From NCBI RefSeq assembly GCF_029633865.1, contig NC_079224.1, positions 23,678,895 through 23,742,894 on the forward strand: DNA of 64,000 nucleotides, written 5' to 3'. Numbering within the stretch: position 1 is the stretch's first letter; each line of letters starts with the position of its first letter. The DNA comes from Lampris incognitus. Taxonomy: Eukaryota; Chordata; Actinopteri; Lampriformes; Lampridae. Below are positions 1 through 14,100 of this stretch, piece by piece. The notes beneath the pieces are model-generated. The model was not told the DNA's origin. It worked only from the letters and a program-made list of their open reading frames with translations, and did no database searches. Position numbers and translations under genes: made by a program.

Positions 1-70
1 TTGAACCCCCTGAGCTCAAAAACTTTACACAAATGACACCATGAAAGGAGCGTCAGTCTGTTCTACTCAC

Positions 71-3000
71 TTGTGAAGGCGATTATGAGAATGATGACAA
101 TGTCAATGAAGAGGAACTGGAAGACTCCCAAATTGCTGAGGATCTATTGGGGCAACAAAGAGTAAGAAAAGAGTGCAATGCATTTACATTGATACAGAGG
201 TAGGGCATATAATCACATAGCATCCCTCTCTAAATTTCTAACACAGATTAAAGAGGAGGCCACTTCACTTTATGTCTACCAGCCAGTAAGTTATTCTATC
301 AGTTAGTTATACTACACATCAGTGAAATTTACAATTAAACTCTTCACTGTCATTGAAAATGTTTGTAGAAGACACAATTGGCTGTGTCTGCGGGTGGGAA
401 GCCGGATGTGGGTACGTGTCCTGGTCACTGCACTAGCGCCTCCTCTGGTCAGTTGGGATGCCTGTTCGGGGGGGAGGGGGAACTGGGGAAATAGCGTGAT
501 TCTCCACGCGCTAGGTCCCCCTGGTGAAACTCCTCACTGTCAGGTGAAAAGAAGCGGCTGGCAACTCCAGATGTATCAGAGGAGGCATGTGGTAGTCTGC
601 AGCCCTACCCGGATCAGAAGAGGGGGTGAAGCAGTGACCGGGACAATTCGGAAGAGTGGGGTAATTGGCCGGATAATATTGGGGCGAAAAGGGAGAAAAA
701 AAAAAAAGAAAATGTTTGTAGAACAATCCTTTGTTATGGAGCTAATGGACGGGCAACGCCATTGGGTTTTTTTTTTAAATCTATTCATCCCCTCACTTGT
801 CTCTCAAGTCTATCACGTCCATTAACCCATTAATATCCACAGTGCAATTTTATCATTTCCTTTACAGCACTCATAGTACTAGCTGAGCTATACGGAAATC
901 CATTGAAATTTTTCAAATTGGTGAAAGTATGAGGCTACAGTGCAAGTTTTTCTTAACATCCTTTCTTTAGTCATTAGTCACAAGGGGTTGCCGTTTTTTT
1001 TTTTTTATTTTCCACGAAAACACCTCTAGAATAGGTTAAAAATTTTAGATCTTCATAATATTTGATACACACATAGTCTAGACTCTTACAATATAGATTT
1101 AAAAAGAAAAATTATAATCTCTTGCTTTTTTCTTGGTCTAGTATTGACATTGTGCAGCTCTTTGACACATTTAGATATGTACAAAAGGTAGCTTATATTT
1201 AACTGCATTTCAAAATATCTGACTTTAATAAAATTCAAAAGCAATGTATTTAAAATGTAATGCATAAAATATTTCACAATTCAGTAATTCAAACAGTATT
1301 TCACAAACAGCAATTCACGTAAATTGTAATTATGAAGAACATTTAACTTGTAATTGTATAGCTAGTTAATTTATCATCGATAACAGAGCTCAACAGTTCC
1401 TTGCTTGGTGACAGCTCTTTACAGGGGGTGGAAGCCCCTGTTGCGGTCATGTCTAGATGGTAACTCTAGTTTTGCGAAATTTTCAAAACTCTTGGAATTT
1501 TTTTATGCATTGTTTCTTCATTCTACTTGTGGTTTGTCATTGTGTACCGCGTTGTTTCTTAATTGTGTGCATTGCCCTACACCCCATTCCAACCCTTAAC
1601 GCTAACCTTAACCACTCACCTTCACCCTTTGTGCTGACCCACTTTCTTTGACAAGCGCTACTGTGCTGAATCAAATGTGCATGTGTGAGAGTTTCGCAAA
1701 TATAGAGTTACCACCTAGACGTGGCCCTCTCTTTGGCAACTGCAACAAACCAGATATATGTGAATAAAAATACACCGGCATTTCAAAGACTGAAGATGAA
1801 TGAATGAATGCCTTTATTTGTCATTGCACAGCTGTACAATGAAATTAAGTGCAACTTCCCAGTGGTACAAAATAAAATAAAATGATGTTTGTAAACAAGC
1901 ATCTGGCTTTGGACTTTATTCTGTGTGTGTGTGTGTGTGTTAGGGGTTGGGACACCTCAAAAAAGAACAGAGGTCATTAGTTTATAAGAATACAGCCATA
2001 CCCAAAAACCCCATAGAAACGCAAGGATTCTCAAGTTCATGGAGCTACATTTCTCATTATTTCGCCCTAAAGGCACATTGGAAAATATTTTTTATAATTA
2101 ATTCTTACTCGAGTCTTTCTGGTCATTAAGTGCATACATTTTTTTTGAACATGTGATCATAGGAACCTGTATTTCCACTAGTGTTTTTTGTGAAAAATGA
2201 TAAAATGAGTAACCCCACGTGACTAACGACTAAATACAGAATGATACAGAAATGGCTGTATCTCAAAAACTACAAAGAGTTATATCAAATGCTTGGTACC
2301 ATTGGATTAAATACAACTTCAATTTCAATAATATGTGCTTTGAGCCAGTGTAAATCTGATATTTAGCATGTCAAATGAATGCTAAACTTGTTTTTTTGTG
2401 TGTGTTTTTAAAAGAAAATCAATTCTGTCTACCAATTAAGGCATGATAAATTTGTGAAATCAAAAATTTGATGTGTCATGTGTAGCCACATCTCTTGGGA
2501 GTTTCCACAGCAAATTTTGTGTTTCCATCTCTAACAGAAAGAAAAATTCTGTGGGGCTTTTCCTTAACATACTAAATATAGTCATTAGTCATTAATGGGT
2601 TAATTCTCTGCAGCCTATGCGGAGACCATAGAGCAGGGGTGGGCAAGCTTATCCAGAAAGGGCCAGTTTCGGTTAAGGTTTTTGTTCCAACCAAGCAATT
2701 ACATACCTGTGTCTCCTAATCAAGTTCCTCAGCAAAGACTACTGGCTAGCATGCACTGGTTAGACTGGCTACACAGTCTAACTCCATCAAGGGAACTTGT
2801 GAAGGAGAACTCGACCTTTGGTAACACAGGTATGCTTAACACACTAACTTGTTCATTGCAACTGCCATACATGTCATAAGATCACACTCGTGTATGCAGT
2901 TGCCATAGATCCGTTGATGTGTTCACACCCTTTTATATAGCTACATTCAGATGAATATATTTAACATAAATATCTCCTTGCTTAAGCAATTGTGTAACTA

Positions 3001-6000
3001 GGAACTGGAGCTTAATGTGGTGTGAGATGGGAGCACTATGGTTCAGATGGAGCCTAGCTGCACTCACAGAGTATAGCAGGGTGACGCTGAGGTACTGGAT
3101 GACGCTGTAGAGAGCCATAAACTTGAAAACACAGAAGGAGGTCATGAGAGCAGCTCGACCCTCCCTGTGAACCAAAAACAAGTTTTTATTCAGACTAGAA
3201 AGTCATTTTACTCATGCAAATTAAGAAAAGATAAGTATTGCAAAGCATTCAATGTTGCGTGTCCTTGTAGTCTATCCTCCTATCTATAAAGTGTATTTTA
3301 TAGTTACCTGATAAGGTTCGGGACACAGGAGATGTTTGAGGTTGAGGAAGTGAAGGGTGAAGCAACAGAAGCCTCGATCTCAGACAGAGAAATCCCACTG
3401 TGAGCTCTCTTCAGAGCCTGAGAGACAATTGGGGGAAAAAATGACGAAAGAGAGAGACAGAGAGAGAAACGAGAATGAGATATCATTACTTTAAACTGCT
3501 TTGCAGTAACAGAATCACTAACAGAATTCACATAAGGGTTTTAAACTTTAAAGAATGACTATTTTCATGTAGAGTTATAAGCATCACCTGCTAAGAGAAT
3601 CGTTTCCAAAATAGGATCAGGAAAACCCAAAATTCATTAAATGGGATTCAAGGGAGTCCTCAGCTAAATTAGGATAAGTTTAATTCTATCTTTACAGCAC
3701 TCACTACTAGTTTGCACACTAAGAAAACATACAGTGTGGTTATTTTGATCACAAGTTTTACATTGCTCCCCACAGAGGGAATAGCTGGAGAACACAAAAT
3801 ATTCTCAAAAAGCTAAAACTTTTTTTAGCTGTGGTATTCTGTAAGCACAAGCATCTAGATCTAGGTTTCCTGAGCTAAAATATCAACAGTGCAGAGTGGC
3901 AGCCCCCTAGACCAGCCTCCATTAATTACTATTATAATTAATATAATAATAATAAGCCTGCGCCACCAGGGACTGTTTTAGCAGCACTTTTTTCTTACAA
4001 TACTAGGTGGAGAAAACTGCAACTTTAAAATCTGAAAAACATGGCTTTGTTGGAATAAAGAAACTTTACTCTGGAATGACAAAGTTCTGCTTATATCTTC
4101 AATCTATTAATGAAGCTTATTTTTATATTGTTGCATTGTATTCACGTGCGACTCCTATCTCTGATACAGGAATCTGAATAATTAATGAAGAATTTTTACA
4201 CATCTGCATTTACATGCTGGGTAATTATTTTCTTAAACTGGACTGTGTATGTGTATACTGGTTAACTTCAGTCATCCTCATTGGGGAAAAATGTGTTGTA
4301 GCAAACTGAAAATGTTGCTTCTCCTCTTAACCTTTATTTTCTATTGCATTTAATATCCTAATTTCTGCTTTTTGCATATATTTCTGTCTTGGTCTGCAGC
4401 TCTCCTACACTAACTATTGCAGCTCAGCATGACTAAGACAAAGGAGCTGGTTGTTGATCTGAGGAGGGAAATGACACCAGTAACCCCCGTCTCCATCCAG
4501 GGGGGTCTGTGTGGACACTGTGGAATACTACAAGTACTTGGGGGTGTATATAGACAATAAACTGGACTAGGCTAAGAACACCGATGCCCTCTACAAGAAG
4601 GGACAGAGCCGTCTCTACTTTTTGAGGAAGCTTAGGTCCTTCAACATCTGCCAGACAATGCTTAAGATGTGGTATGAGTCTGTGGTGACCAGTGCTCTCC
4701 TGTTTGCTGTTGTGTGTTGGGGTAGCAGGATGAGGGTAGCAGATGCAAACAGGCTCAATAAACTGATCCGCAAGGCCGGTGACGTTGTGGGGGTGGAACT
4801 GGATTCTCTGGCGGCAGTTTCTGAGAGGAGGACGCTGTTGAAATTATGTGCCATCATGGACAATGTCTCCCACCCACTCCATGACGTGCTGGCTGGGCAC
4901 AGGAGTAGTTTTAGTAATAGACTCATTCTGCCGAAAAGCACCACAGAACGCCACAGGAGGTCATTCCTGTCTGTGGCCATCAAACTTTACAACTCCTCCC
5001 TCAGACTGTCAGACACTCGGGAGTTTATGGCCATTGGACTGGCCCTGTCGGGTTTTGTTTGTGCTGCCATAGTGCAGTACAGATAGGGTGTTATGTGCAC
5101 CATGCTTGTTGATATATTTTGTTCTTATTTCTATTTCTTATTTTAGCTTTTATTTCTATTTGTTTCTGTTTTTCTTGTTTCTATTTTCTTATCTTGTATC
5201 TTGTTAGTTTTTAGTTACTAGAGCGTGAGGGTCTGTAATAGAACCCAATTTCCCCTTGGGGATGAATAAAGTATTCTGATTCTGACCTAACCTGTAGGGA
5301 TCATAAAATTTTCAGCACTTCTCATCACTAACTAGAACAGGAAACTTAAAGAATGCTTTTTGATGATACTTACTCCACAGTCATTAGCACCATCACCACA
5401 CATTCCAACAATGTAGCTAAAAAGTATAGAAAATTGGTGAATATTGTACATTTGACACAAATGAGTCAACCTTTTATGTGATCTGAAATTCGTATTAACT
5501 CCACAGTGCTGAACTGAATCTGCATTCATTAACTGGTTTATTGTGAAGCCATCAATTAAGTTATTAACTCAACAGACTCACTCAACACTCTGCAAGACTT
5601 CCACCAACTGAGTCTTCTGGTCTGGAGCCATGCGGGCAAATACAGTGGCTCTCAACGCCAGCTATAACACCCCCAAGTGGAGAGAGAGAGAATTACAACA
5701 ACATCTAACAACTACACTCTTGGATGTATGGAACATCTTACAAAAGTCCTCTTATTTATCTGTAATAATGAATTACATCTGAACTTTTTAGGCAGATACA
5801 AACATGTCAAATATAATTTCACTGTATGCACTGTGTTACACAGTGGAATATATTTGTGTAAATATGAAAAAATAAAACTTTCCCACCACTTTCAATAACC
5901 ACTGTGATATTTTAACAAGTTATGCTGCTGACGGCAATCCAGATGTAGACATGGATGGGCCTGAATTGACCTTGTCCTCCTCACTTAGCAGCCAGGCCCA

Positions 6001-9000
6001 CTCAATGAAAGAGCTTGATTTTACTGTTCATCCAAATTTCTCTGATCTAAAGCAAGGAGGGAAAAGTTTCCTTCCAATTCACACCACCGTGCATTTAGTA
6101 GGCAATCAATGCACCTGTTTGCTGGCTGCTGTGCAATAGTATAAAAACATCTAGTTTGTTATAATATGTTTGTTAATGATGCTACGTCATGTTGCCCACT
6201 GCATGATATTAGCCATTTTCATGGTTCACTTGCTGTAATAAAACTATTCGGTCAGTAAGCTTTCCACAGCATGCATGTGATTGGCTATAGCCTATAGGCC
6301 AATCCAATAATTTCTAGTCCCACCGACATATTAATTTCCAGCTACACTGGTTGATGGCACATAAAAGATCAACTTCTACTAAGATTAAACACTGTAAACA
6401 ACCACCGGACCACATACTACAAATTCTGATTGACAATGTAGTATGAAAGAAAATAGACCAGCTTAAGTACAACAGCCACGCGATGTTACTCTCAATGTTT
6501 TCATGGAGGAAAAAAAAGAAGAATCATAAAAAAAAACCAAAGCATAATGCACACAAAGCAAACCCTTACCTTTGGAACCAGTTGGGGAAAATGTTCGATG
6601 ATGACAGCGAAGGCCTTGCCGCTCATAGCAAAGTGGTAGCTCTGGTCCTGGTGAGCTGGCAGCTCATCATAGACTGCTTCCTCTAACTTGATCGCCACTG
6701 CCTGAAGGACAGCGAAGTAATGAATGGAGACACAATGGACCAAATGTGACAAAAATACTCCAGAAAACTGCAGAAGTGGAGTGCACTCATGGCTCAGGGC
6801 TCTGATTGCAATGCATCCTTTGTTGCATATCTTCCTCTCTCTACCCTCTTTCTCTGTACCTTTCCTACTTTCTTACCTAATGTACCTAATGAAAGTAACA
6901 TTTGAAAAAAAAATTGCTTTTAAAAAACAGCACGTGTGCACGAAAGGAGCCAAGACAAAAGAACAGTAAAACAGCTGAAGTTCATGAGTTATGGAAGGAT
7001 AAAAGGGGCCATGAGAATTAGATGGACACAAGTAAGCTCCCTTTCACTCTTTGCATACATATTTCCATTTACTAACTGACTGGCACATAATTCTGTTATT
7101 AATAGTTTTATGTACTGTTTTATAAATATATATGAATGAACATACAGTGTGGTTTTGGAGTATTAGTAGGGTAACCTTAACAAAATTAAAAGTTTCTACA
7201 TTTTTGAATTTGGCTGTAATTTAAGGTTACCCATCAGTGCACCATAAATTCATTCATTTGTCAGTGTTAATAAGTGACTGTCCTTCAGCTCTTCACCTTT
7301 TCCCATACCTGAGTTTCATTGTTGGTGTTCTGAGCTGTGTTCTCGCTGTATTGCCAAGTGATGCTGGCAGGCTGGCTGTCTTTGGGAGGTATGGCATCGA
7401 CTATGATAACCTGCTCATGTGGACGTATCATCTCACAGTCTCTCGCCACTGATATAGCTGTCAACATATTGTCACCTGATAGAAGACAAAGATGCGATAA
7501 GAGCAGGAGAAAGAAAGCCGCCTATGTCTCCATGTGAGTAGCAATAATATGGTCACACAAAATAAAAACAGGATGTCTACACACACACTAAACAAATAAA
7601 AATAGTTAGCTAGATCAAAGTTACCTGTAACCATCAGAGTGCGGATGTTTGCTTGTCGTAAATCCTGTAAAACACCAGCAGTCTCTTCTTTCAGCTTGTT
7701 CTGCATGATGATTAGACCAAGGAAGCTCATGCTGGCTTCTATCAGATCCCTAGGAGGAATATGCAATACATTTCATTACAATCAACTCAGGACATCATGT
7801 TTCACAAAATTCATGTTTAAAAAAAAATCACTTTATAGAACTAGCTTGAGGGTAAAGCTGAAGAATATAAAATGTTTAACATATTACAAGGTCTCAGTTT
7901 GTCAACATTTGAAAAATGCCAAGAGTGAAGTGGGAGAAAGGGGGGCATTCCTAAACCCAGGTGTGGTGATACGCCACTGATACTTCATCAAAAGTAGTCT
8001 GGTGAATGTTGAAATCATCTCAAGCAATGATAGGGATCATCAAGCAGAAGACATGTGATCATGGCTACAGCTCTAAAAATGTGATTTAAAGCTTAAAATG
8101 TGATTTGGAAATGTGTGTTAAAGGTTTTTTTTTAGGGAGTTGTTCCTTATCCGATGCGAGGATCTAAGGACAGGATGTTATGTTGCTGTAAAGCCCCTTG
8201 AGGCAAATTTGTAATTTGTGATATTGGGCTATACAAATAAATTGACTTGACTTGATTTAGGACTTAATACACGTCACATTAAAAAAACAATATTTTACTT
8301 TTTCCACCATGTCATAAATTCCATTATTAAAACTTAATTGTCATTCCTAGCATTTGTTACCAATGAACTGGTCTAAGGAAAGCTGAATTTCCCCATGGGC
8401 TGTAGACAACACTGTCCAGTGTGGGAGGTGTACCTATTAAGGCTCTGGACTTTGTGCCATGAGAGTTTGGACTCAAGCTGTCGATGTGCAAGAGCAATCA
8501 CCCTAAAGCCCTGTTTAGTGTAGGTCTCCAGAGTCTCAGCGAAACTCTCTGGGACTAAAAAAAAGAATCAAAGAGACAGAGATGGGCATTTTCGGCATAA
8601 ACAATGAGACAGACAGAAGAAAACAAAATTTAGGGAAAAAGGCTAACACTGGTTTATTTTGAAAAACTAAAAGAAGAGGTGAAATATCAATTCAAAACTT
8701 GAATTTATCAATCAAAACTTTACCTTTACAGAACAAAAACCTCACCCGTATCCTCTTTGCAGAGGCTGGCCACAACCTCTGGTGCCCCCTTGAGGTAGGC
8801 GTCCATGTGTTTCTCCCCCAGCCTCCTAACCACCACACTCATCCTCTGCAGGGCCGAGGAGAAGGGGAACTGACGCACCACACCAATCTCGTATGGCTGT
8901 GGAAAAAACATCATACAGTGTGTATTGTCAAATGCAATAATAAGAAAAACTGAGAATACCTTCACATTATTCATTCATTTTTATCCATCACAATCAGAAT

Positions 9001-11083
9001 ACAGAGTATTATTTCAAAAGACAACTTACAGACAGCTCAGAAAGCTCCTGCAAAAAAGGACCAAAAAAAATCGATTCAGAAGTTTTTCATCAGACATGGA
9101 CACATCTTCAGTATATCTTCTCTCTGAGTAACACAGCTATGTTGGACTCAATAAACATGCCATCACAAAAACAGCAAGACATGATCAGAAAGAAGGAGAC
9201 ATGGCACCTTACCATATTTTGGGTGAGTGCAATGTTTTGGTTGGCCTCAGAGTGGATGAGCTTGGGTGGTCGGACAACTGTGGGCATGATGGGATTATGG
9301 AGTGCGGTTTCCTCCTCCGTGGGCTCCTCTAGGATCTCAACAAATAGGAGAGCAGTGCCTAATGATTCAGCCCTAATTTAAAGCCAAGTGTATAATGTAT
9401 GCCAAATCATACTAGGTATGACGGGTGTCTGCTTTAATAACTTTCTCCATGTTTAATCTTAGTTTCTCCTTGTCCCCTTTAAAATGCCAACAGTCCTTAA
9501 GAGTCAGTAAAGTGTATCCATGGTACCCGACGGTACATAGCTTAGCCAAGTTCTTGCTTTAACAGGGCAGCAAGTTTGGCTCAGCATAATTTATGTGCAC
9601 GTTGGTAGGCAAGCGAAAGAATGCAGTCCTTTGACTGAGCATGTTGGGTACCAAGTGTTGCTTACCCATCTGGTAGCACTGAACATCTTGAGGTCTAGAG
9701 GATCTCCAGAGAGCTCTCCTTCTATCTTGGTTAGTGAGTGGCAGGTGGCCATGCAGGCTACAAATGCAGTGTTAACCAGAGTTTCTTTAGCTGCCTCAAC
9801 CTCTGGGGGACAAAAGCTGTGTTGGAGAGGGAGGATGTGACACAGTCATTCTAATGACATATAGCCATGAAATAATGGGAAACAAGTAAAGATGATTGAG
9901 TATAGCACCTTTCACAGGGCAAGGTGACGAAATGCTTCACAAGAGTAAAATGGTTAAAAACAAGACCATAAAAACAGCAAAAAAGAAACAAACATAAAAC
10001 ATAAGCAACAAAAGACTTAAAAATACACAAAATTGCAAAACACCAGACAGCATGAGGCAAGACAAAGGCAAGTTTGAATAAATGAGTCTTCAGCTGATTT
10101 TTACAGGCATCAACAGAGACCGCAGATTGTATGTCTACAGGAAGAGCATTCAAGGGTCGAAGCCACAACTTCAAAGGCACAATCACATTTTTGTTTTCAG
10201 TTGAGAGCGAGGGACAACCAGTAAGCCCTGCTCAGGGGACCTACTGGTGATGTAACTATGGGCAGGTCACAGATGTTCACAGGTACAGCTACGTATCATG
10301 CAGGGCTCTATATGTGAAAACAAGAACCTTAAAATTAATCCCAAACTTGATGGGAAGCCACTGTAAAGAAGATAAGATGGGTTTGATGTGATTCGTCCTG
10401 CTGGACCTTGTCAACAGCCTTGCAGCAGTATTCGGGACTATTTGTAGTCCCGAATACTGCTGCAAGAATACTGGTCCAGGGATGGATTGCTGAGGCAGGT
10501 GAAAAGGGAATTGCGGTAGTCTAGCCGGGATGATATAAAAGTGAGAATAATCATCTCTGATTCAGGTTGTGATACAAGAGACCTGAGTTAAGCAATGTTT
10601 CTGAAATGGGAGAAACATGTACGGGTCAACGATTTAATATGTTGAAGTACATAGCCTGATCAAATATAACACTGAGATTTCTAAGATTAGACTGTACAGC
10701 TGAAGAAAGGAATCCAATACACTGAGCAACCTTGGAAGCTATACTATCTGAAGCAATGATAAGGACCTCAAGTCTTTTCTGTTTAGCTGTAAAAAGTTAT
10801 CCATCCAGTCTTTAATGACAATGAGACAATTGTGCAAATCGGAATTTTGTCAGTCTTATCAGGCTAAAAAGAGACATACAGCTGAATATCATTAGTTTAC
10901 TACTGAGATGAGATACATTTTACTAATAATATGACCTAAGGGACGCATATATCCATCCATTATCCATTGTCTTAACCGCTTATCCTGCTCTCAGGGTCAC
11001 GGGGATGCTGGAGCCTATCACAACAGTCATTGGGCAGCAGGCAGGGAGACACCTTGGACAGGCCGCAAGGCCATCACAGGGCC

Positions 11084-11158
<75 letters not shown>

Positions 11159-14100
11159 GGACAATTTAGTACGGCCAATTCACCTGACTTACATGTCTTT
11201 GGACTGTGGGAGGAAACTGCAGCCCCCGGAGGAAACCAACGCAGACACAGGGAGAACATGCAAACTCCACACAGAGGATGGCCTGGGATGACCAACCAAG
11301 GTTGGACTACCCTGGGGCTTGAACCCAGGACCTTCTTACTGTGAGGCGACCGCGCTAACCATTGTGCCACCTTGCATATACAAAGCAAATAATTAATAAA
11401 GGAAACTTAAAAATAATAATAATAAAGGACCCAAGATAGAACCCTAAGGCACACTACATGAAAGAGCAGCAGTTTCAGACATAGTGACCAAGTATCACAG
11501 AAAAGCTCCTATCCAAGAGATAAGGGGAGAACCAGTCCAGGGCGCTCCCAGAGACACTGACCCACTGCCTAAACCTTGAAGTCAGGATGCTGTGATCTGC
11601 AGTATTAAAAGATTCGCTAAGATCCAGCAGCACCAAAACAGAACATTCACCCACATCAGAAGACATCATTATGTCATTGGAGACTCTGAGAAAAGCTGTT
11701 TCAGTGGAATGCTTCTGATGGAAGCCACATGGAATTTATCTAGACTGTTATGTGCAGTCAAGACAGCAATGAGCTTTTTTGCAACAACTTTCTCTATTTT
11801 TTTTTAGCTAAAAGGCAGCTTAGATATAGGCCTATAGTTTTTGGGAAGAGATGGATTAGGTTAGTTTTTTTCAGAAGAGGGTGAACAGCTGCATGTTTAC
11901 AATAAACTGGGACACAACCAGAATGCAGGGAGATGTTTATAATAAAGATCAGGCATGGACCAATAGACCCAATTCCATTTTTAAGCAGCATGAACAACAA
12001 ACGAAATTCTTTTGCATTCTTATCTGTTAAGGTCATGAAACTGCTTTTTAGGCTCCATCAGTGTAGGGGCCAGCACTGCCCGTGTACTACAATACCTGTA
12101 ACTTCCTGCTCAACCTCACAGGTGATCTCCATCCAGCAACCTTACACTGTAATAGTATTGGTTACAGTAATACTGTATCCGGTGATGCAATTTGCCCTTA
12201 AAACAGCAGTGGAATTGAAATTAGCTCTCTCGCTGTGTAACTATACACACCACACACATCTAGAGATACACTTTTCCTACACAAGGACAAGAAAAGGACC
12301 ACATATATGTCTTCACATTATCGCTGGCCCCAGCTTTAACCTAATCTTGTTCATCCGCTAACTAGCTGAGATTACTGGTTAACTTTGCTGCAAGCCACAC
12401 AGTTTTCACAGAAACAGAAGGCTGCTGGATCTCTTTTCATTTCTTAAATGTCACCGGAATTATAAATCTCTAATGACCGACGAAGCATCGAAGACCTTTC
12501 AGCTGACAAGTTGTGAAGGAAAAGAAACTGTTTTCCTGAACTTGTGCCCCGCACTGTTCATCAGACAACAAGGCAAGTTTTGTTGGTTGAAATCATCCCT
12601 GATCTAGATACACACTGTAATTCATGTAGGAAGTTTTAGATAGGCTGTTAGTTTTTTGTTTTTTTTCTTAAATTTTTCTTTTGCTTGAATCTTCCCTTGT
12701 TACTTGAGAAAAGTACTATTGTTTGAATTCATTCACTATTCGGTTGCGCACACTGATCCACAGAGTTTGCTAGACAGACTGTCTACTTTTGTTCATTTGC
12801 TGCTTTTTCTTTGTGAAATTATTTCAGGTAGAGCGCAGCATCTGCACTCTCTCTCTCTCTCTCTCTGTCTCTCTCTAACCCATCCTCTTCGTCTTAATCT
12901 TATCACACTCCTCTATCACTGGGCGCCATCTCGCCTGCATGCATCCTCCCTCACAAACACCTCCTCGTTTCTGCACACATCCTCTCTTCAGTGCATGGCA
13001 GCACCTATGCGTGCGTGCATGTGCATGTGCACGCGCACACACACACACACACACACACTCCCATGTACATGCCTCCTTTCAGTGCAGACACACACGCCCA
13101 CACATATCCTTAAACACACACATTTGCACAGCCTCGCTACCCCATATGACCTTTTGTGCCTTGATCATCACATATCTGCTCAATTATTGATTGTAACTGA
13201 TTATTAGTCGATTTTCTTTTCTTTTATCGATTGTTCTAATAAATTGATTTCACTGAAGTAAGTCGTTGTCCTGCCTGTTTTGTGACAGTACTCACTGAAT
13301 CCATCCTCTGCCATGTAAAGTACTCCAGTTGGTGCAACATTGATTATTCTATCAATCTGAATGGTTCAATTATAACTACTGAACACCAAAATTAATATTT
13401 AACAATTTCATGAGACTGAGTCATGAAAATGATTTTATGACACTGATTTCATGACACTGATTTGATAACCCTGTTGCACCTACATCTTCTGGTGCCCCGT
13501 GTGAGGGTTGGTATTGTTGGCTTCTGTGATATTGTTGCAATAGCAGAATTATTGATTAAATGATTCATTAACTGAATTCCTCTAATCTAATGAATTGAGC
13601 AATTCCAGGTATCTACTAGGTAACATTAACGGTCCTTGGAGACTGATAAGGCGTAAGTGGGGTTGTGAGCTAATAGCAGTATATTGTTAATTATCTAACA
13701 GCTTTACCAGTGTCTGTGAATGTTCTCATTCATCCAGGTCATGGTTATCCAAAGGAATTGAATCTATATACCAAGTCCAGTTGCAAGTCCAAGTCAAGTT
13801 GCACTCGATTCAATTCCTTTGGCTAGCTTTACCAGTCAATTTTTTTTTTTTGTGGAATATCTACTAGGGAATCCACAGCTGTCTGTTGCCATAGCAACCC
13901 ATTTCCAATCAATTGGCACATTTTAAAGAGGGAGACGTTGTTAATCAAAGATTTAATGAGTAGTTAAGTCAAGTAAAATTTATTTATAGACACTCTGATG
14001 GCCGAGCGGAATAAACCGCCGTTCTTGCAATCCGCATTTCATGTGGCTGGGAGGTTCGTATCCCAGACTCGCCGTAACCGGTCACGGCCAGAGCGTCCAT

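Larger units (their letters stand above)
144..3067. other. atp13a3 intron (3'-most visible), repeats only
   Basis: Intron between exons 3068-3164 and 71-143. It holds a 5'-truncated SINE (371-707), a MITE-like inverted-repeat element around 1452-1719, a LINE-tail-like segment near 1797-1880, a (TG)n at 1921-1940, and the left half of a hAT-type MITE at 2634-2750. I see no further exon. Confidence 0.7.

Noticed and set aside
11084-11153. CRISPR-like or tandem array
   Set aside because: Simple dinucleotide repeat without spacers.
12704-13207. 167-aa ORF rich in Leu/Ser/His/Thr
   Set aside because: Runs through CT and CA repeats in the putative LTR; no homology recognised and the second LTR copy does not keep the frame.
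14000-14075. tRNA-Leu/Ser-like gene
   Set aside because: Boxes A and B are present, but the cloverleaf is degenerate and it continues into a SINE body with target duplications.
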